Source of the DNA: an uncultured Bacteroides sp.
GTDB taxonomy: Bacteria; Bacteroidota; Bacteroidia; Bacteroidales; Bacteroidaceae
Direction: 5' to 3'
Assembly: GCA_944320735.1 (NCBI GenBank)
Contig: CALUIQ010000171.1
Span: forward strand, 1 to 49,265
Length of the DNA stretch: 49,265 nt
Positions 15,764-24,300 of this stretch are shown one piece after another (positions within the stretch are counted from its first letter, which is position 1; each line of letters begins with the position of its first letter). The position numbers and the translations under genes were made by a program. The notes beneath the pieces are model-generated. The model had not been told where the DNA came from. It made no database searches and was given only the letters and a program-made list of their open reading frames with translations.

Positions 15764-16510
15764 TTAGTTGCTTAGCAATGCCACTACGCCTATGTAGAAG
15801 GAGAGTTCGCAAAGCAGGAACGCCGCCCCGCAGCAGTCACCCGTATAGCCACCGATGCGCCGTCTCATCCAACCGCACAGCAAGAGAAACACCACCGGCG
15901 GTGCCAGGCAGGCTCCCCTGAAACCGGGGGGCAAGAGTAAGGCCAAGGGAATGCCTGCGGCAACGATGCCCACAAGGACTTCGGGCAACGTCATACGGCT
16001 GTAGGCCACCTTTGCCTTGCTCTCTTCTTCCTTGCGGGCGTAGGGCAGCAGGTTGACGATGTGGGAGGCGCACCACTTGGCGTACACGTCGGCACAGAAA
16101 GCCACGACGCACAAAGTGGGGAGCGGAAGGAACGTCCCCATCTGCACCCACAGCAAGAAGTAGACTATCAGCCCCACCACGCCATACGTGCCGATGTGCG
16201 AATCTTTCATAATGGCAAGCGTACGCTCGCGCGTCGTCCCACCGCCAAAACCATCGCAAAAGTCGGCCAATCCGTCTTCGTGCAGGCAGCCGGTCGCCAA
16301 CAGACGGACGACGATGGCTCCCATCCAAGCCACCTGCACCGGCCATACCTGCGCCAACAGCCACAGCGTGCCCGCCAACAAGCCTCCCGTCAGCCATCCG
16401 GCCACAGGCCAATAGGGCACCACGTGCTTGAAACACTCGGCCGGTACCGTCGCTATCCGCCAAAACGGAAGACGGGTGAAGAAGATAAAAGCGGCAAGCA
16501 GTCTTTTCAT
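15764..16510 (-). CDS. cobS: Adenosylcobinamide-GDP ribazoletransferase (cobalamin synthase)
   Basis: A 248-residue integral membrane enzyme that joins adenosylcobinamide-GDP with alpha-ribazole (or its phosphate) to form cobalamin, the last step of lower-ligand assembly. Recognisable features: AAFIFFTRLPFW at the N-terminus, the cytoplasmic GCLHEDGLADFCDGFGGG motif with its metal-binding acidic residues near 80-90, and MKDSHIGTYGVVGL after it. Several membrane segments and a GDCCGA stretch near the C-terminus follow. It is six bases after cobT, and it is the last gene of the operon before the palindromic repeat. Confidence 0.93.
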   Translation of the reverse strand: MKRLLAAFIFFTRLPFWRIATVPAECFKHVVPYWPVAGWLTGGLLAGTLWLLAQVWPVQVAWMGAIVVRLLATGCLHEDGLADFCDGFGGGTTRERTLAIMKDSHIGTYGVVGLIVYFLLWVQMGTFLPLPTLCVVAFCADVYAKWCASHIVNLLPYARKEEESKAKVAYSRMTLPEVLVGIVAAGIPLALLLPPGFRGACLAPPVVFLLLCGWMRRRIGGYTGDCCGAAFLLCELSFYIGVVALLSN

Positions 16511-16516
16511 CCTTCG

Positions 16517-17557
16517 TCAGAAATATTTGGTTATCTCCGCTTGGGCAAAGCTGTCCATCTCGCGGAGCATCCGCACGGCGGAATCTACAATCGGGTAGGC
16601 GCAGACTGCCCCTGAGCCTTCACCCAAGCGCAAGCCGAGGTGGAGTAACGGACGGGCGTTCAGCCACTGCAACAGCAATTTGTGTCCCGCCTCGTCCCCC
16701 TGATGGCCAAAGACAGCGTAGTCCATCACCGCCGGATAGAGCCGCGAAGCGGCCAGCAGGCAGTTGGTCATAATAAATCCGTCCACCAGAATCACCATCT
16801 TCAACTCCGCCGCCTGCAACATAGCCCCCACGGCCATCGCCATCTCCAGGCCGCCAAAGTAGCGCATAATGTCCTCCGCCGACCCGTCACCCCGGTAACG
16901 GGCTACGGCCCGGCTCAGCACGTCGTATTTATGCCGCACGCCTTCATCGTCCAGCCCCGCTCCGGCACCCACGCACTGCTGCAAGGAAATGCCGGTCATC
17001 AGGTGCATCCACACGGACGAGGCGGACGTATTGCCTATGCCCATCTCGCCGAAGCTCAGCACGTTGCTGCCTTCGTCCCGGCAAAGGCGCACCACCTCCG
17101 CGCCACGGCTGATACATTGCTCCAGCTCTTCCGGCGTCAAGGCCGCCTCGTGCAGGAAGTTCCGGCTGCCGCGCCGCACCTTCTTGTCGAGTATCCCCCG
17201 TTCGTAGGGCAAATCGTGGTCCACGCCAGCGTCCACCACCTTCAGGGTGAAACCGTGTTGCCGACAAAGAAAATTGATGCCCGCCCCTCCCTGCAGGAAG
17301 TGCAACGTCTGCTGCCAGGTGACGTCCCGTGGCGACACGCTGACGCCTTCCGCCTCGATGCCGTGGTCGGCGGCGAAAATGATGTTCTGCGGATGCCTCA
17401 GAGTGGGCGACAAGCTCTGCTGAATCAATCCAATCTGCAAAGCCAGTTCCTCCAACCGTCCCAAAGCCCCCTTGGGCTTGGCCAGGTTGTCTATCTTCTC
17501 CCGAAGCGCCGGCCTGAGCCTTTCGTCGGGATGAGTGATGTGGAAAATCTGTATCAT
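16517..17557 (-). CDS. cobT: Nicotinate-nucleotide--dimethylbenzimidazole phosphoribosyltransferase
   Basis: A 346-residue enzyme of normal family length that makes alpha-ribazole phosphate from nicotinate mononucleotide and the lower-ligand base. Family motifs: [20 protein letters not shown] at the N-terminus, [37 protein letters not shown] (central binding loop) and the catalytic Glu in [11 protein letters not shown] near the C-terminus. It lies six bases from both cobU and cobS in one minus-strand operon. No de novo ligand synthesis genes are present, so it likely serves salvage. No cobalamin riboswitch was seen upstream. Confidence 0.94.
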   Translation of the reverse strand: MIQIFHITHPDERLRPALREKIDNLAKPKGALGRLEELALQIGLIQQSLSPTLRHPQNIIFAADHGIEAEGVSVSPRDVTWQQTLHFLQGGAGINFLCRQHGFTLKVVDAGVDHDLPYERGILDKKVRRGSRNFLHEAALTPEELEQCISRGAEVVRLCRDEGSNVLSFGEMGIGNTSASSVWMHLMTGISLQQCVGAGAGLDDEGVRHKYDVLSRAVARYRGDGSAEDIMRYFGGLEMAMAVGAMLQAAELKMVILVDGFIMTNCLLAASRLYPAVMDYAVFGHQGDEAGHKLLLQWLNARPLLHLGLRLGEGSGAVCAYPIVDSAVRMLREMDSFAQAEITKYF

Positions 17558-17563
17558 AATGTC

Positions 17564-18076
17564 CTATTTCTTGATTGTCACGGGGATGCCGGAAACCATC
17601 AGGACTACCTCATCGGCGCGCGAAGCCGCATACTGGTTCATCCATCCCAGCAAGTCGGTGAACTTCCGTTGCAGTTCGTTGTCCGACGTGCCGCCCATGC
17701 CAATCTCGTTGGTTACGAAAATGAAGGTAGCCTCCTGACGGGTAAAAGCGTCAAACTCTTGCCGCAGGGCTTCGAGGGAACGGTTGATGTCACTGTCGAG
17801 GTCGAAAAAGAAATTCGTACACCACAACGTCATGCAGTCCACCAACACCACACGACCCTCCACCGCGTGCCGGCTCAAGTGTTTCTCCTCTTCGATGTTG
17901 GTCCATTCCGGTCCGCGGCGTTCCCGATGGATGCGGACACGCTCGGCGAAATCTTCGTCCCAAATGCGTGCCGTAGCCATATAGACGGGGTGGGGCGACA
18001 AGCTAAGTGCCAGCCGCTCGGCATACGTGCTTTTGCCTGAACGTGCTCCGCCGGTGACAAGAATAATCCGTTTCAT
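17564..18076 (-). CDS. cobU: Bifunctional adenosylcobinamide kinase / guanylyltransferase
   Basis: A 170-residue enzyme that phosphorylates adenosylcobinamide and then transfers GMP to it. The P-loop ILVTGGARSGKSTYAER opens the protein; YMATARIWDEDFAERVRIHR holds the nucleotide-contact region and the His that becomes guanylylated; VLVDCMTLW and FVTNEIGMGG follow. It starts inside the stop of the preceding glycosyltransferase gene (ATGA overlap), so cobalamin assembly is translationally coupled to a glycosyltransferase, an unusual arrangement. Confidence 0.93.
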   Translation of the reverse strand: MKRIILVTGGARSGKSTYAERLALSLSPHPVYMATARIWDEDFAERVRIHRERRGPEWTNIEEEKHLSRHAVEGRVVLVDCMTLWCTNFFFDLDSDINRSLEALRQEFDAFTRQEATFIFVTNEIGMGGTSDNELQRKFTDLLGWMNQYAASRADEVVLMVSGIPVTIKK

Positions 18077-19278
18077 AGATTTTTAATCCTGTTTCTTTGA
18101 TAGTCCTCTACGGCACGATAAATGACTTTCACGCTTTCCCCCCAACTGTGCGTATGGGCAAAAGCGATGCGGGCTTGCTCCTGGGCGGGGTCGTGGGCTT
18201 CGGCCAAGGCTTGGCGGATGGCGGCTATCCACTGCGGGACATTGGTGGGCAGGTAAGAGAATTCGTTGAAAACCTGCCGCATCGTATGGGTAGAAGTAGC
18301 CACCACGGGACGCCCCATCGCCAAATATTCGTCTATCTTGAGCGGGTAGTTGCCGTCTGTAATGGAGTTGATTACCTGCGGATTGATGCAGACATCGAAA
18401 TGGCGGATATAGGCAGGCAGCTGCGGCACTTGCTTGTGTCCCAAGAAATGGACATTCGGCAAGGAGTGCAGGGCGTGTTTCTCAAAGTGCTCGTCTTCGG
18501 GTCCTACCCACACAAACTGGCAGTCGGGCATTTGGCGGGCAACCTCATACATCAGGTCGCTGTCCAACCGAGCTTTCAAGATGGCACCCACGTAGCCCAC
18601 TATGGGGTGGGGAATGTTCCGGAGGTCTTCGGGCAACGGATGGGGTCGGGCAGGGTCATAGAGTTCCAGGTTGACCCCGGTGTTGATGACATGTACATTG
18701 CCGTTCCAGGGACGCAGCTCTTGGGCAAAGAGTTCCGAGTTCGCCAACACGATATCCGCTTTTCCGACCAACTGTTTTTCGCATACTTTGCCGTGCTTCC
18801 GCCAATAGTCAAACTCCGTCACTTGGTCGCGACGGTAATAGATGCTTATCGCGGGGCGCAGGCATTCCTTCAAGTACAGGCTGCGATAGAGGTCGTTGTC
18901 AATCAAGTGGATGTAGGACTGGAAGCCTAACTTCACCGCCTGGCTCCTGATCCATTGTCCCAACCGGCGGTTGTTGTAGCGGTTGGCCCACTCAAAGAGC
19001 GGGGAAGGAAGCTGGCCGACGGGCAGCAAAGTAAAAGGACAATCCAGCACCCACAAGGTGTCCGTAATCTGGCGAATGGGGGACGCTTTTCCGTGCAGCA
19101 CGGCAAATCGACGATCGGGAGCTGTGTTGGCATCCCTATGTTGGAAGCGTGCCCGAATGTCCAGCGGCGTGTTCACATAGAGCACCCGATGACTCTTCGC
19201 TATCTCGATGGCCGTATTCTTAACGGTAGTACCTATCTCGCTGTCCCACAATTGCAGGCTGGTGATGATGTAATCCAT
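18073..19278 (-). CDS. Glycosyltransferase family 4-like
   Basis: A 401-residue GT-B type glycosyltransferase. The N-terminal half begins MDYIITSLQLWDSEIGTTVK, with YYRRDQVTEFDYWRKHG in the middle; the C-terminal half carries HPIVGYVGAILKARLDSDL, CQFVWVGPEDEHF, FLGHKQVPQLPAYIRHFDVC and the nucleotide-sugar region KIDEYLAMGRPVVATSTHTM. The EYLAMGRPVV segment is the usual GT4 E-x7-E neighbourhood. Upstream, only two bases separate its ATG from the stop of a relic GT4 tail at 19281-19363, so it was once directly behind another GT4 gene. It overlaps cobU by four bases. Specificity unknown. Confidence 0.87.
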   Translation of the reverse strand: MDYIITSLQLWDSEIGTTVKNTAIEIAKSHRVLYVNTPLDIRARFQHRDANTAPDRRFAVLHGKASPIRQITDTLWVLDCPFTLLPVGQLPSPLFEWANRYNNRRLGQWIRSQAVKLGFQSYIHLIDNDLYRSLYLKECLRPAISIYYRRDQVTEFDYWRKHGKVCEKQLVGKADIVLANSELFAQELRPWNGNVHVINTGVNLELYDPARPHPLPEDLRNIPHPIVGYVGAILKARLDSDLMYEVARQMPDCQFVWVGPEDEHFEKHALHSLPNVHFLGHKQVPQLPAYIRHFDVCINPQVINSITDGNYPLKIDEYLAMGRPVVATSTHTMRQVFNEFSYLPTNVPQWIAAIRQALAEAHDPAQEQARIAFAHTHSWGESVKVIYRAVEDYQRNRIKNL

Positions 19279-19280
19279 AG

Positions 19281-19363
19281 CTATTCGTAAAGTCTTTTAT
19301 AGATTTGTAAATACTGTCTTGCCGTCTCTTCCTACGAGAACCGCTGGGCGCGTTCTATCTCAT
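19281..19363 (-). pseudogene. Detached C-terminal tail of a GT4 gene
   Basis: On the minus strand this reads EIERAQRFS-stop-EETARQYLQIYKRLYE, closely matching the C-terminus of the intact GT4 gene at 20157-21302 (LERVKQFSWEETARQYLQIY). The tryptophan codon has become TAG. About 38 bases around 19296-19333 match 20184-20221 with only two or three differences. The original order was evidently GT4 tail, two bases, next GT4 start; the GNAT cassette now separates this tail from its gene body. Confidence 0.8.
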
Positions 19364-19364
19364 C

Positions 19365-19940
19365 TCAAAACAGGTTGATGGGAAGATACATTCGTCTGGT
19401 AGGGGCGGTTGAATCATTGTTTGTTTGTAATGAAAAACCGTTTTGCATATAAAATTTGTTAGTTCGCGGATTGTTTAAAGAGTCAACAGTGATAAACTGA
19501 CAGCCGGATACTTTGTAGTTAGAAAATGTCGCTTCCACAAAATCTAAAATATCTTTGCCGATATGCTTGTTTTGATAATCAATTCGCACAGCCAAATGTC
19601 CGATGTTTACAGCCGGGAATGAGGACTGTTTGCAAAATACTTGTTGATAATCAGCATCAACTGAATAAGTGATTTCATCAACGAAGTCTTGTTTGTCTTC
19701 AGAAGAAGTTAATACGATGGCATCGTTTGACAAAGTAAAGAGCGCAATAATATCTCCTTGATCATTTTTTGCGCAAAAGGGAGATACATAACAATATCTT
19801 GCACAAATAAAGACTTCATTATGAAAAAAATCATCCAGTTCGGTACAACCGCAACTGAATGATTCTATTTGCTTTTTATCACTTTCATTCAGTGGAGCAA
19901 TAGTAAAATCAATATTCGAGAATTGGGTTCTTTCCTCCAT
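19365..19940 (-). CDS. GNAT family N-acetyltransferase (TacT-like features)
   Basis: A 191-residue GNAT protein that would transfer an acetyl group from acetyl-CoA. The opening ESFSCGCTELDDFFHNE resembles the 'F-C-G-x-x-x-L-D-x-F' start of TacT-type toxin acetyltransferases. It continues with IIALFTLSNDAIVL, VNIGHLAVRIDYQNKHIGKD (the acetyl-CoA loop is Q-x-K-H-I-G-K) and a C-terminal TVDSLNNPRTNKFYMQNGF typical of the fold. It overlaps the preceding small gene by 32 bases. The pair is visibly A+T-rich compared with neighbours and has its own promoter. Toxin activity is possible, not shown; the partner lacks an obvious RHH domain. Confidence 0.8.
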   Translation of the reverse strand: MEERTQFSNIDFTIAPLNESDKKQIESFSCGCTELDDFFHNEVFICARYCYVSPFCAKNDQGDIIALFTLSNDAIVLTSSEDKQDFVDEITYSVDADYQQVFCKQSSFPAVNIGHLAVRIDYQNKHIGKDILDFVEATFSNYKVSGCQFITVDSLNNPRTNKFYMQNGFSLQTNNDSTAPTRRMYLPINLF

Positions 19941-20106
19941 TCTTGTTTAGTATCATTTGGGTTACACGATGCATATTTCTCTTTTTATCTAACAATTTGG
20001 CTCTTTCTTCTTGAGTCAGTTCACCACGCATCAAACGATTCATGCGATGATGGAATTCCGCAATCTCAAGATTTGTCATTGTCGGATTGGGGTTAGAGTG
20101 TATCAT
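19909..20106 (-). CDS. Small basic protein paired with the GNAT gene
   Basis: A 65-residue protein: MIHSNPNPTMTNLEIAEFHH, then RMNRLMRGELTQEERAKLLD and a basic tail. It looks helical and charged. It precedes the GNAT gene and overlaps it by 32 bases in another frame, a tight coupling like that of toxin-antitoxin pairs. A promoter with its -7 box at 20139-20146 directly precedes it. I do not recognise the family. An antitoxin or accessory role is only inferred from position. The internal ATG at 20079 is an alternative start. Confidence 0.65.
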   Translation of the reverse strand: MIHSNPNPTMTNLEIAEFHHRMNRLMRGELTQEERAKLLDKKRNMHRVTQMILNKNGGKNPILEY

Positions 20107-20138
20107 ATTGATTATCTTTTTATCGTTTAATTATACTG

Positions 20139-20170
20139 CAAAGTTATATATTTTATCTAATTTGTGCAAT
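20139..20170 (-). promoter_or_regulatory. Promoter of the GNAT cassette
   Basis: Minus strand: ATTG (20170 to 20167), 20 bp, then TAACTTTG (20146 to 20139). Expected start near 20133, about 27 bases before the small gene. The -33 element lies inside the last codons of the GT4 gene, so the cassette brought both its promoter and the new GT4 C-terminus. Confidence 0.7.
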
Positions 20171-21302
20171 GTAGAAATGTTTTTTTATAAATCTGTAAAT
20201 ACTGTCTTGCCGTCTCTTCCCAAGAAAACTGTTTGACACGTTCCAATCCGTAACTCACTTGTTGTCGGCGGAAAGCCTCGTTCCTTTCCAAACGGAGCAG
20301 GGCATCGGCAATCTCCCGCGGCTGGTAAGGGTCGATTAACAGGTTGCCTTCGCCCGCCACTTCGGGTATGGCGGAAGTGCGGCTGGTGATGACGGGCGTG
20401 CCGCAAGCCATCGCTTCGAGAAGGGGAATGCCGAAGCTCTCCCGCAAAGACGGATAGAGGAAAGCGAAAGCGGCGTTGTAGACCATTGGCAAATCGGTAT
20501 TGGAAATATAACCGGGAAAATGCAAATAGGGCTTGATGGCAGTGATGCGCTCTTGCCGGAGCAAAGTGTCAATGGTGTTTTCCTGTAAATCGGCAATCAG
20601 CAACGGACGGCGTACGGACGATTGCTCCAAATACAAAGCGTAGGCCTGCAGGACGCGGGCTGTATTCTTCTTAGGATCCGTATTGCCCAAGAAGAATAGA
20701 AAGCCTTTCTCCGGCTCGTAGGCGGGCATAAGCCGCTGCAGAACCTGTATGTCCGGGTTGTGCAGCATCTGGAAACGGGGGTTATAGCCGTTGTAAACAG
20801 CCGTTACCAATGACGAAGGAAGCTGCAACGCCTGACAGATGCGCTGCCTCTCGAAACGGGACACCGTAATGACGTGGCGGCATTTCGTCAGGATGTGGGG
20901 AACGACAAGCCTCCGGTAGTGCCACCCCATCTCTTGGTATAGGGAGGAACTACGGTGCTGGCGGGGTTCGAGGTAGATGATGTCATGCAGCGTCACGATA
21001 AGTGGCACGGGGCAATGCAGCGGAGCCGTATTGGACGTGCAGTGCAGCAAGTCAGCCCCTATGCGTGCGACGGCACGGGGCAGGGCAAACTGTTCCCACA
21101 GCGGATAAGTGGGACACTGCAACTCAACGACCTGTATGTTGGCCGTCGAAGCGAGACAACGGTCGGGACCGGGAGCCACGAACACGACGTATTGGTTCAC
21201 GGTGTCCAAGCGTTGCAACTGACGCAACACCTCCAGGATGACAAAGTCCATACCGTGCTTGTCACGCCGGAAAATCCGTTGAGCTTCAATAGCTATCTTC
21301 AT
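20157..21302 (-). CDS. Glycosyltransferase family 4 with replaced C-terminus
   Basis: A 381-residue GT4 enzyme. Motifs: MKIAIEAQRIFRRDKHGMDF, PLIVTLHDIIYLEPRQH, ILTKCRHVITVSRFERQRIC, GFLFFLGNTDPKKNTARVLQ and the donor region PSLRESFGIPLLEAMACGTP with VITSRTSAIPEVAGEGNLL. The E-SFGIPLLE-A spacing is the GT4 E-x7-E motif. The protein ends KKTFLHCTN, whereas the relic tail at 19281 ends KRLYE, so the last residues come from inserted DNA. Enzyme core appears complete, so it is probably active. A repeat of about 310 bp separates it from the upstream GT2 gene. Confidence 0.9.
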   Translation of the reverse strand: MKIAIEAQRIFRRDKHGMDFVILEVLRQLQRLDTVNQYVVFVAPGPDRCLASTANIQVVELQCPTYPLWEQFALPRAVARIGADLLHCTSNTAPLHCPVPLIVTLHDIIYLEPRQHRSSSLYQEMGWHYRRLVVPHILTKCRHVITVSRFERQRICQALQLPSSLVTAVYNGYNPRFQMLHNPDIQVLQRLMPAYEPEKGFLFFLGNTDPKKNTARVLQAYALYLEQSSVRRPLLIADLQENTIDTLLRQERITAIKPYLHFPGYISNTDLPMVYNAAFAFLYPSLRESFGIPLLEAMACGTPVITSRTSAIPEVAGEGNLLIDPYQPREIADALLRLERNEAFRRQQVSYGLERVKQFSWEETARQYLQIYKKTFLHCTN

Positions 21303-21306
21303 AAAC

Positions 21307-21614
21307 TCATTTACAATTTAGCAATTTACAATTTACGATTTGTTAGAGTGCAAATGGGAATTTATGTGTGCTTATTTTTCAGCCGCAGATGACGCAGATA
21401 ACACGGATTTTTTCATTTTTAGGAGTAAGAAGGAGTTATGCCTTCGGCAGGAGTCAAAGGGAGTTAAAAGCCGATACCTTTTTCTATTGGCCTATAACTC
21501 CGGGCGAAGCCCTAACTCCTTTTAACTCCCGATAACTCCTTAAAAAATAAAATCTGCGTCATCCGCGTCATCTGCGGCTGAAAAATTAGACAACACACAG
21601 CCCGCTAAATTATC
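21307..21614. repeat. Composite repeat: 58-bp unit plus nested CCGCAGATGAC palindrome
   Basis: Occupies the whole 314-base gap. It starts with the 58-bp unit also at 14505, ending in AAATGGGAATTTA (21352-21364). Then comes TTTTTCAGCCGCAGATGACG, the AAGGAGTTA/TAACTCC inner module, the right arm CTGCGTCATCCGCGTCATCT, and a right border with ACACACAGCCCGCTAAATTA then TCATTT that is the inverse of the left border. The core is nearly identical to 15504-15740 in the same orientation. It lies within the EPS operon between two genes on the minus strand. Confidence 0.9.
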
Positions 21615-21616
21615 AT

Positions 21617-22789
21617 TTATTTTTTCTTTCCTCCGCTGAACAATGATTTCAGCAGTGCGCCGGGAATAGCCCATAGGGACTTCCGGAAGCGTTTGCTGAT
21701 TTCGCCCTCAGGCAGAGCCATAAGGTAAGCCAGCAACAAGACGGCTAAAAGAATGTACCATTTGAGGGACAGCGTCCAATCGAAGTACGTAAAGACAAGG
21801 GTACAGCCTATGACATAAACGGCCAGCATGATGCGCGAAGGCATAAGCCACTGCAACAACTTCTCGCACAAGTCCCACTTGCCTTGCAAGAACGCCAAGG
21901 GGAATTGCCAGAAGGCTTTCCACGTGTTGCGTACCTGAAGAGTCATCCACCGTTGGCGGCGACGGGAATACTGATTGGGGTCTTCCGTCTTCTTGCAATA
22001 GCAAATGATTTCCTCCATGTACTCGGTATAGGTATTCTCGCGCAGCAATTCAATCTCGATGGCGGAAGTAAGATCGTCTCCCTTCAGGCGGGGAGCGATG
22101 CGATGAAACATCTCGAAGTCGAACATCATGCCGGAACCTATCAGGGCGGAAGAGAAGCCCAACTTCGTATGTGCCTTGCGGAACAACCGGTTGTTGAATT
22201 CTTCCATAGTGGCACTAAGTACAGCCAAGGGGTTATCCAAGTTCTCGGTCATACGGTGCCCCTGTATGGCATCGCAACCGCTGTAGTAAGCGTTATTGAA
22301 CAAGTCCAAGGCGTTGGGTACCACCCGGTTGTCGGAATTGAACAAGACAACGGCATCGTATTCCTTGGGCGAGTAGCGTTGCATCACTTGCTGGATGGCG
22401 TACGTCTTGGTGCAGTCGTCCTTGTCCGGCACCACGATGGTGACCGGCATCTGCAGCAAGGTCATCAAATCTTCCTCCTCCAATTGGGTAGCGGCGACAG
22501 CGATGTCATACTTGTCGCGTGGATACTCTTGGGTATCCAACAAATAATTGATGGACTCAATGACCTGCTTGCCGTTGCGCAACACCGAGAACAGGACCAA
22601 GAAGCGGTGTTTCCGCTTGGCGGGCGGGTAGGGGTTGCGATAGCGTGTCAGAGAAGCGATGGCATAGACCAGCACATAAAGTACCGCTATGAGCATAAGC
22701 AGGAACAGGATGGCATCGGTAATCTCCAACGCGCTGTTGTTTCCACTGAGCCACCAATCTGGGTCGAATATTGCAAAGAATTTGTCCAT
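21617..22789 (-). CDS. Membrane glycosyltransferase family 2
   Basis: About 390 residues from MDKFFAIFDPDWWLSGNNSA; a TTG nine codons upstream overlapping the ligase gene is an alternative start. An N-terminal membrane helix (ILFLLMLIAVLYVLVYAIAS) precedes the GT domain: FLVLFSVLRNGKQVIESINY, AVVLFNSDNRVVPNALDLF (DxD region), GFSSALIGSGMMFDFEMFH and the RRRQRWMTLQ (QxxRW) motif. At least two C-terminal membrane segments follow. The QxxRW motif suggests a processive or membrane-embedded GT2 like cellulose-synthase relatives. It is the first glycosyltransferase after the polymerase gene in the operon. Confidence 0.88.
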   Translation of the reverse strand: MDKFFAIFDPDWWLSGNNSALEITDAILFLLMLIAVLYVLVYAIASLTRYRNPYPPAKRKHRFLVLFSVLRNGKQVIESINYLLDTQEYPRDKYDIAVAATQLEEEDLMTLLQMPVTIVVPDKDDCTKTYAIQQVMQRYSPKEYDAVVLFNSDNRVVPNALDLFNNAYYSGCDAIQGHRMTENLDNPLAVLSATMEEFNNRLFRKAHTKLGFSSALIGSGMMFDFEMFHRIAPRLKGDDLTSAIEIELLRENTYTEYMEEIICYCKKTEDPNQYSRRRQRWMTLQVRNTWKAFWQFPLAFLQGKWDLCEKLLQWLMPSRIMLAVYVIGCTLVFTYFDWTLSLKWYILLAVLLLAYLMALPEGEISKRFRKSLWAIPGALLKSLFSGGKKK

Positions 22790-22812
22790 ATCACTGAATA
22801 TAAAATTGGTTA

Positions 22813-24276
22813 TCAAATAAGTATTTCGTCTTTCCGGAGCTGCTTGTCCATATAAGGTCCGTTGAGGACAAAGGCTAAAAACATAGCAATGATGAACTGG
22901 TTGGGTTGCGTACCCATGCTACGTCCTACATAACCGCTCAGCCACATCCCAAACACGCCACAAAGAAGTGCGGCAAGAATTTGGCGAAGCTGGTCATTCT
23001 TAATGCGGAACATCAAGAGATAGCTTGAATAGATAAGGATAAAAGCCAAAATGCCGATGTAAAGGCAAAGACCGACAATGCCGTTTTGAATCCAAATATC
23101 GACATAATAAGAATCTCCCGGGAGTAACCGTTGATTATTACTGACTAAGTTTTTTTCATCGAGTAGCCATCCGCCAACGCCAACGCCTAACGGTTTGTCA
23201 CGTAAATAATAAGCCATAGCACCCTGATTAATCAAACGCACGTTGAAAGAAGCATCTTCCATCGGGCGGAAAGCGGTACGCATACGACTTATATAAGAGT
23301 TCCCTTCACCCAAATCAGTAAAATAGAAAAAGACAAACACCAAACTTCCCACAAAAACGGATGCCAACATTAATCTGAGATTTCGGCTAATAAGTGTATA
23401 AAGCAATAGTCCTCCGAAAGGGACGACAATAGCTCCGCGGGTACCGGACAAAAACATACCAAAACAAGCCAAAGCTGCAATAATCAAACAAAAGACTTTT
23501 GCTTTGTATTGTTTGGCAATGGCTGCAAGCAAACAAAAAATTACGGTAAACATCGCCATACCCGGACCAAAACTTCCGGCATCGCTATATAATGAAAAAT
23601 AACGGACACCGGATGATAACAGGTGGGTAGTCCATGAATTTGTTTCCACAAGGTATCGCGTTTCGGCCGCATCGAACCATCGGTATTTCTGGATGGCAGC
23701 TTTGATGGCAACCGTGATGATGAACAAGCCCAACAAAAACAACGTAACCTTCAAGCGTTTGGTGGTACACATCAAGATGGAGGACAAAACGTATGTCAAT
23801 GGTACGCTCACAAAAACTCCTCGGCTGGTTATCGGGTTATGAAACTCTGTATAAGGACTTAGCAGGCTGAACAGGCAGTACAGCATCCAAATGACATAGG
23901 TCACGGTCAGCGCGTTCACCGCATTCATCCATGGGACGGCAGAGTGGTCGTAAGCGGTATTGACCAACAAAATAAGAAAGCATAGAAACAATACGATATC
24001 GAGGATGCCGCTCAATCCCGGCACGTTGGCATACCGGTAGATGGCATGGAAATAGCAAAAGATAGTCGCCGCCAACACATAACTCCAAATGGGATTCTTT
24101 ATGATTCCGATAAGCAAGAGAAAAACGAGGGGCAAGCCGACCGCAATGGCAAGAAATAATGTATTGAGCGTAACGGCCGCATAGGTAATCAGCATCAGCC
24201 CTCCCAAAAGGCACAAGTATAGAAGCCCTTTGGGAGAAGCGTCTGAAAAATTCCTATAGAACGACCTGCTTGTCAT
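22813..24276 (-). CDS. O-antigen ligase / Wzy-like polymerase membrane protein
   Basis: About 487 residues with ten or more membrane segments; the ATG at 24276 (MTSRSFYRNFSDASPKG) is chosen over a GTG two codons earlier. The family's periplasmic loop and signature are visible as CLIIAALACFGMFLSGTRGA followed by RNLRLMLASVFVGSLVFV, then a large loop with RPMEDASFNVRLINQGAMAY and GVGVGGWLLDEKNL. In this operon, with a flippase elsewhere and Wzz next door, a polymerase role is more likely than a ligase role, but the family cannot be split by eye. Confidence 0.85.
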   Translation of the reverse strand: MTSRSFYRNFSDASPKGLLYLCLLGGLMLITYAAVTLNTLFLAIAVGLPLVFLLLIGIIKNPIWSYVLAATIFCYFHAIYRYANVPGLSGILDIVLFLCFLILLVNTAYDHSAVPWMNAVNALTVTYVIWMLYCLFSLLSPYTEFHNPITSRGVFVSVPLTYVLSSILMCTTKRLKVTLFLLGLFIITVAIKAAIQKYRWFDAAETRYLVETNSWTTHLLSSGVRYFSLYSDAGSFGPGMAMFTVIFCLLAAIAKQYKAKVFCLIIAALACFGMFLSGTRGAIVVPFGGLLLYTLISRNLRLMLASVFVGSLVFVFFYFTDLGEGNSYISRMRTAFRPMEDASFNVRLINQGAMAYYLRDKPLGVGVGGWLLDEKNLVSNNQRLLPGDSYYVDIWIQNGIVGLCLYIGILAFILIYSSYLLMFRIKNDQLRQILAALLCGVFGMWLSGYVGRSMGTQPNQFIIAMFLAFVLNGPYMDKQLRKDEILI

Positions 24277-24300
24277 ACTCACTGTGGCTTAGACTTATGT

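Noticed and set aside
16682..18040. 452-codon plus-strand frame over cobT/cobU
   Set aside because: Antisense to genes with unmistakable family motifs; no start signal or recognisable domain.
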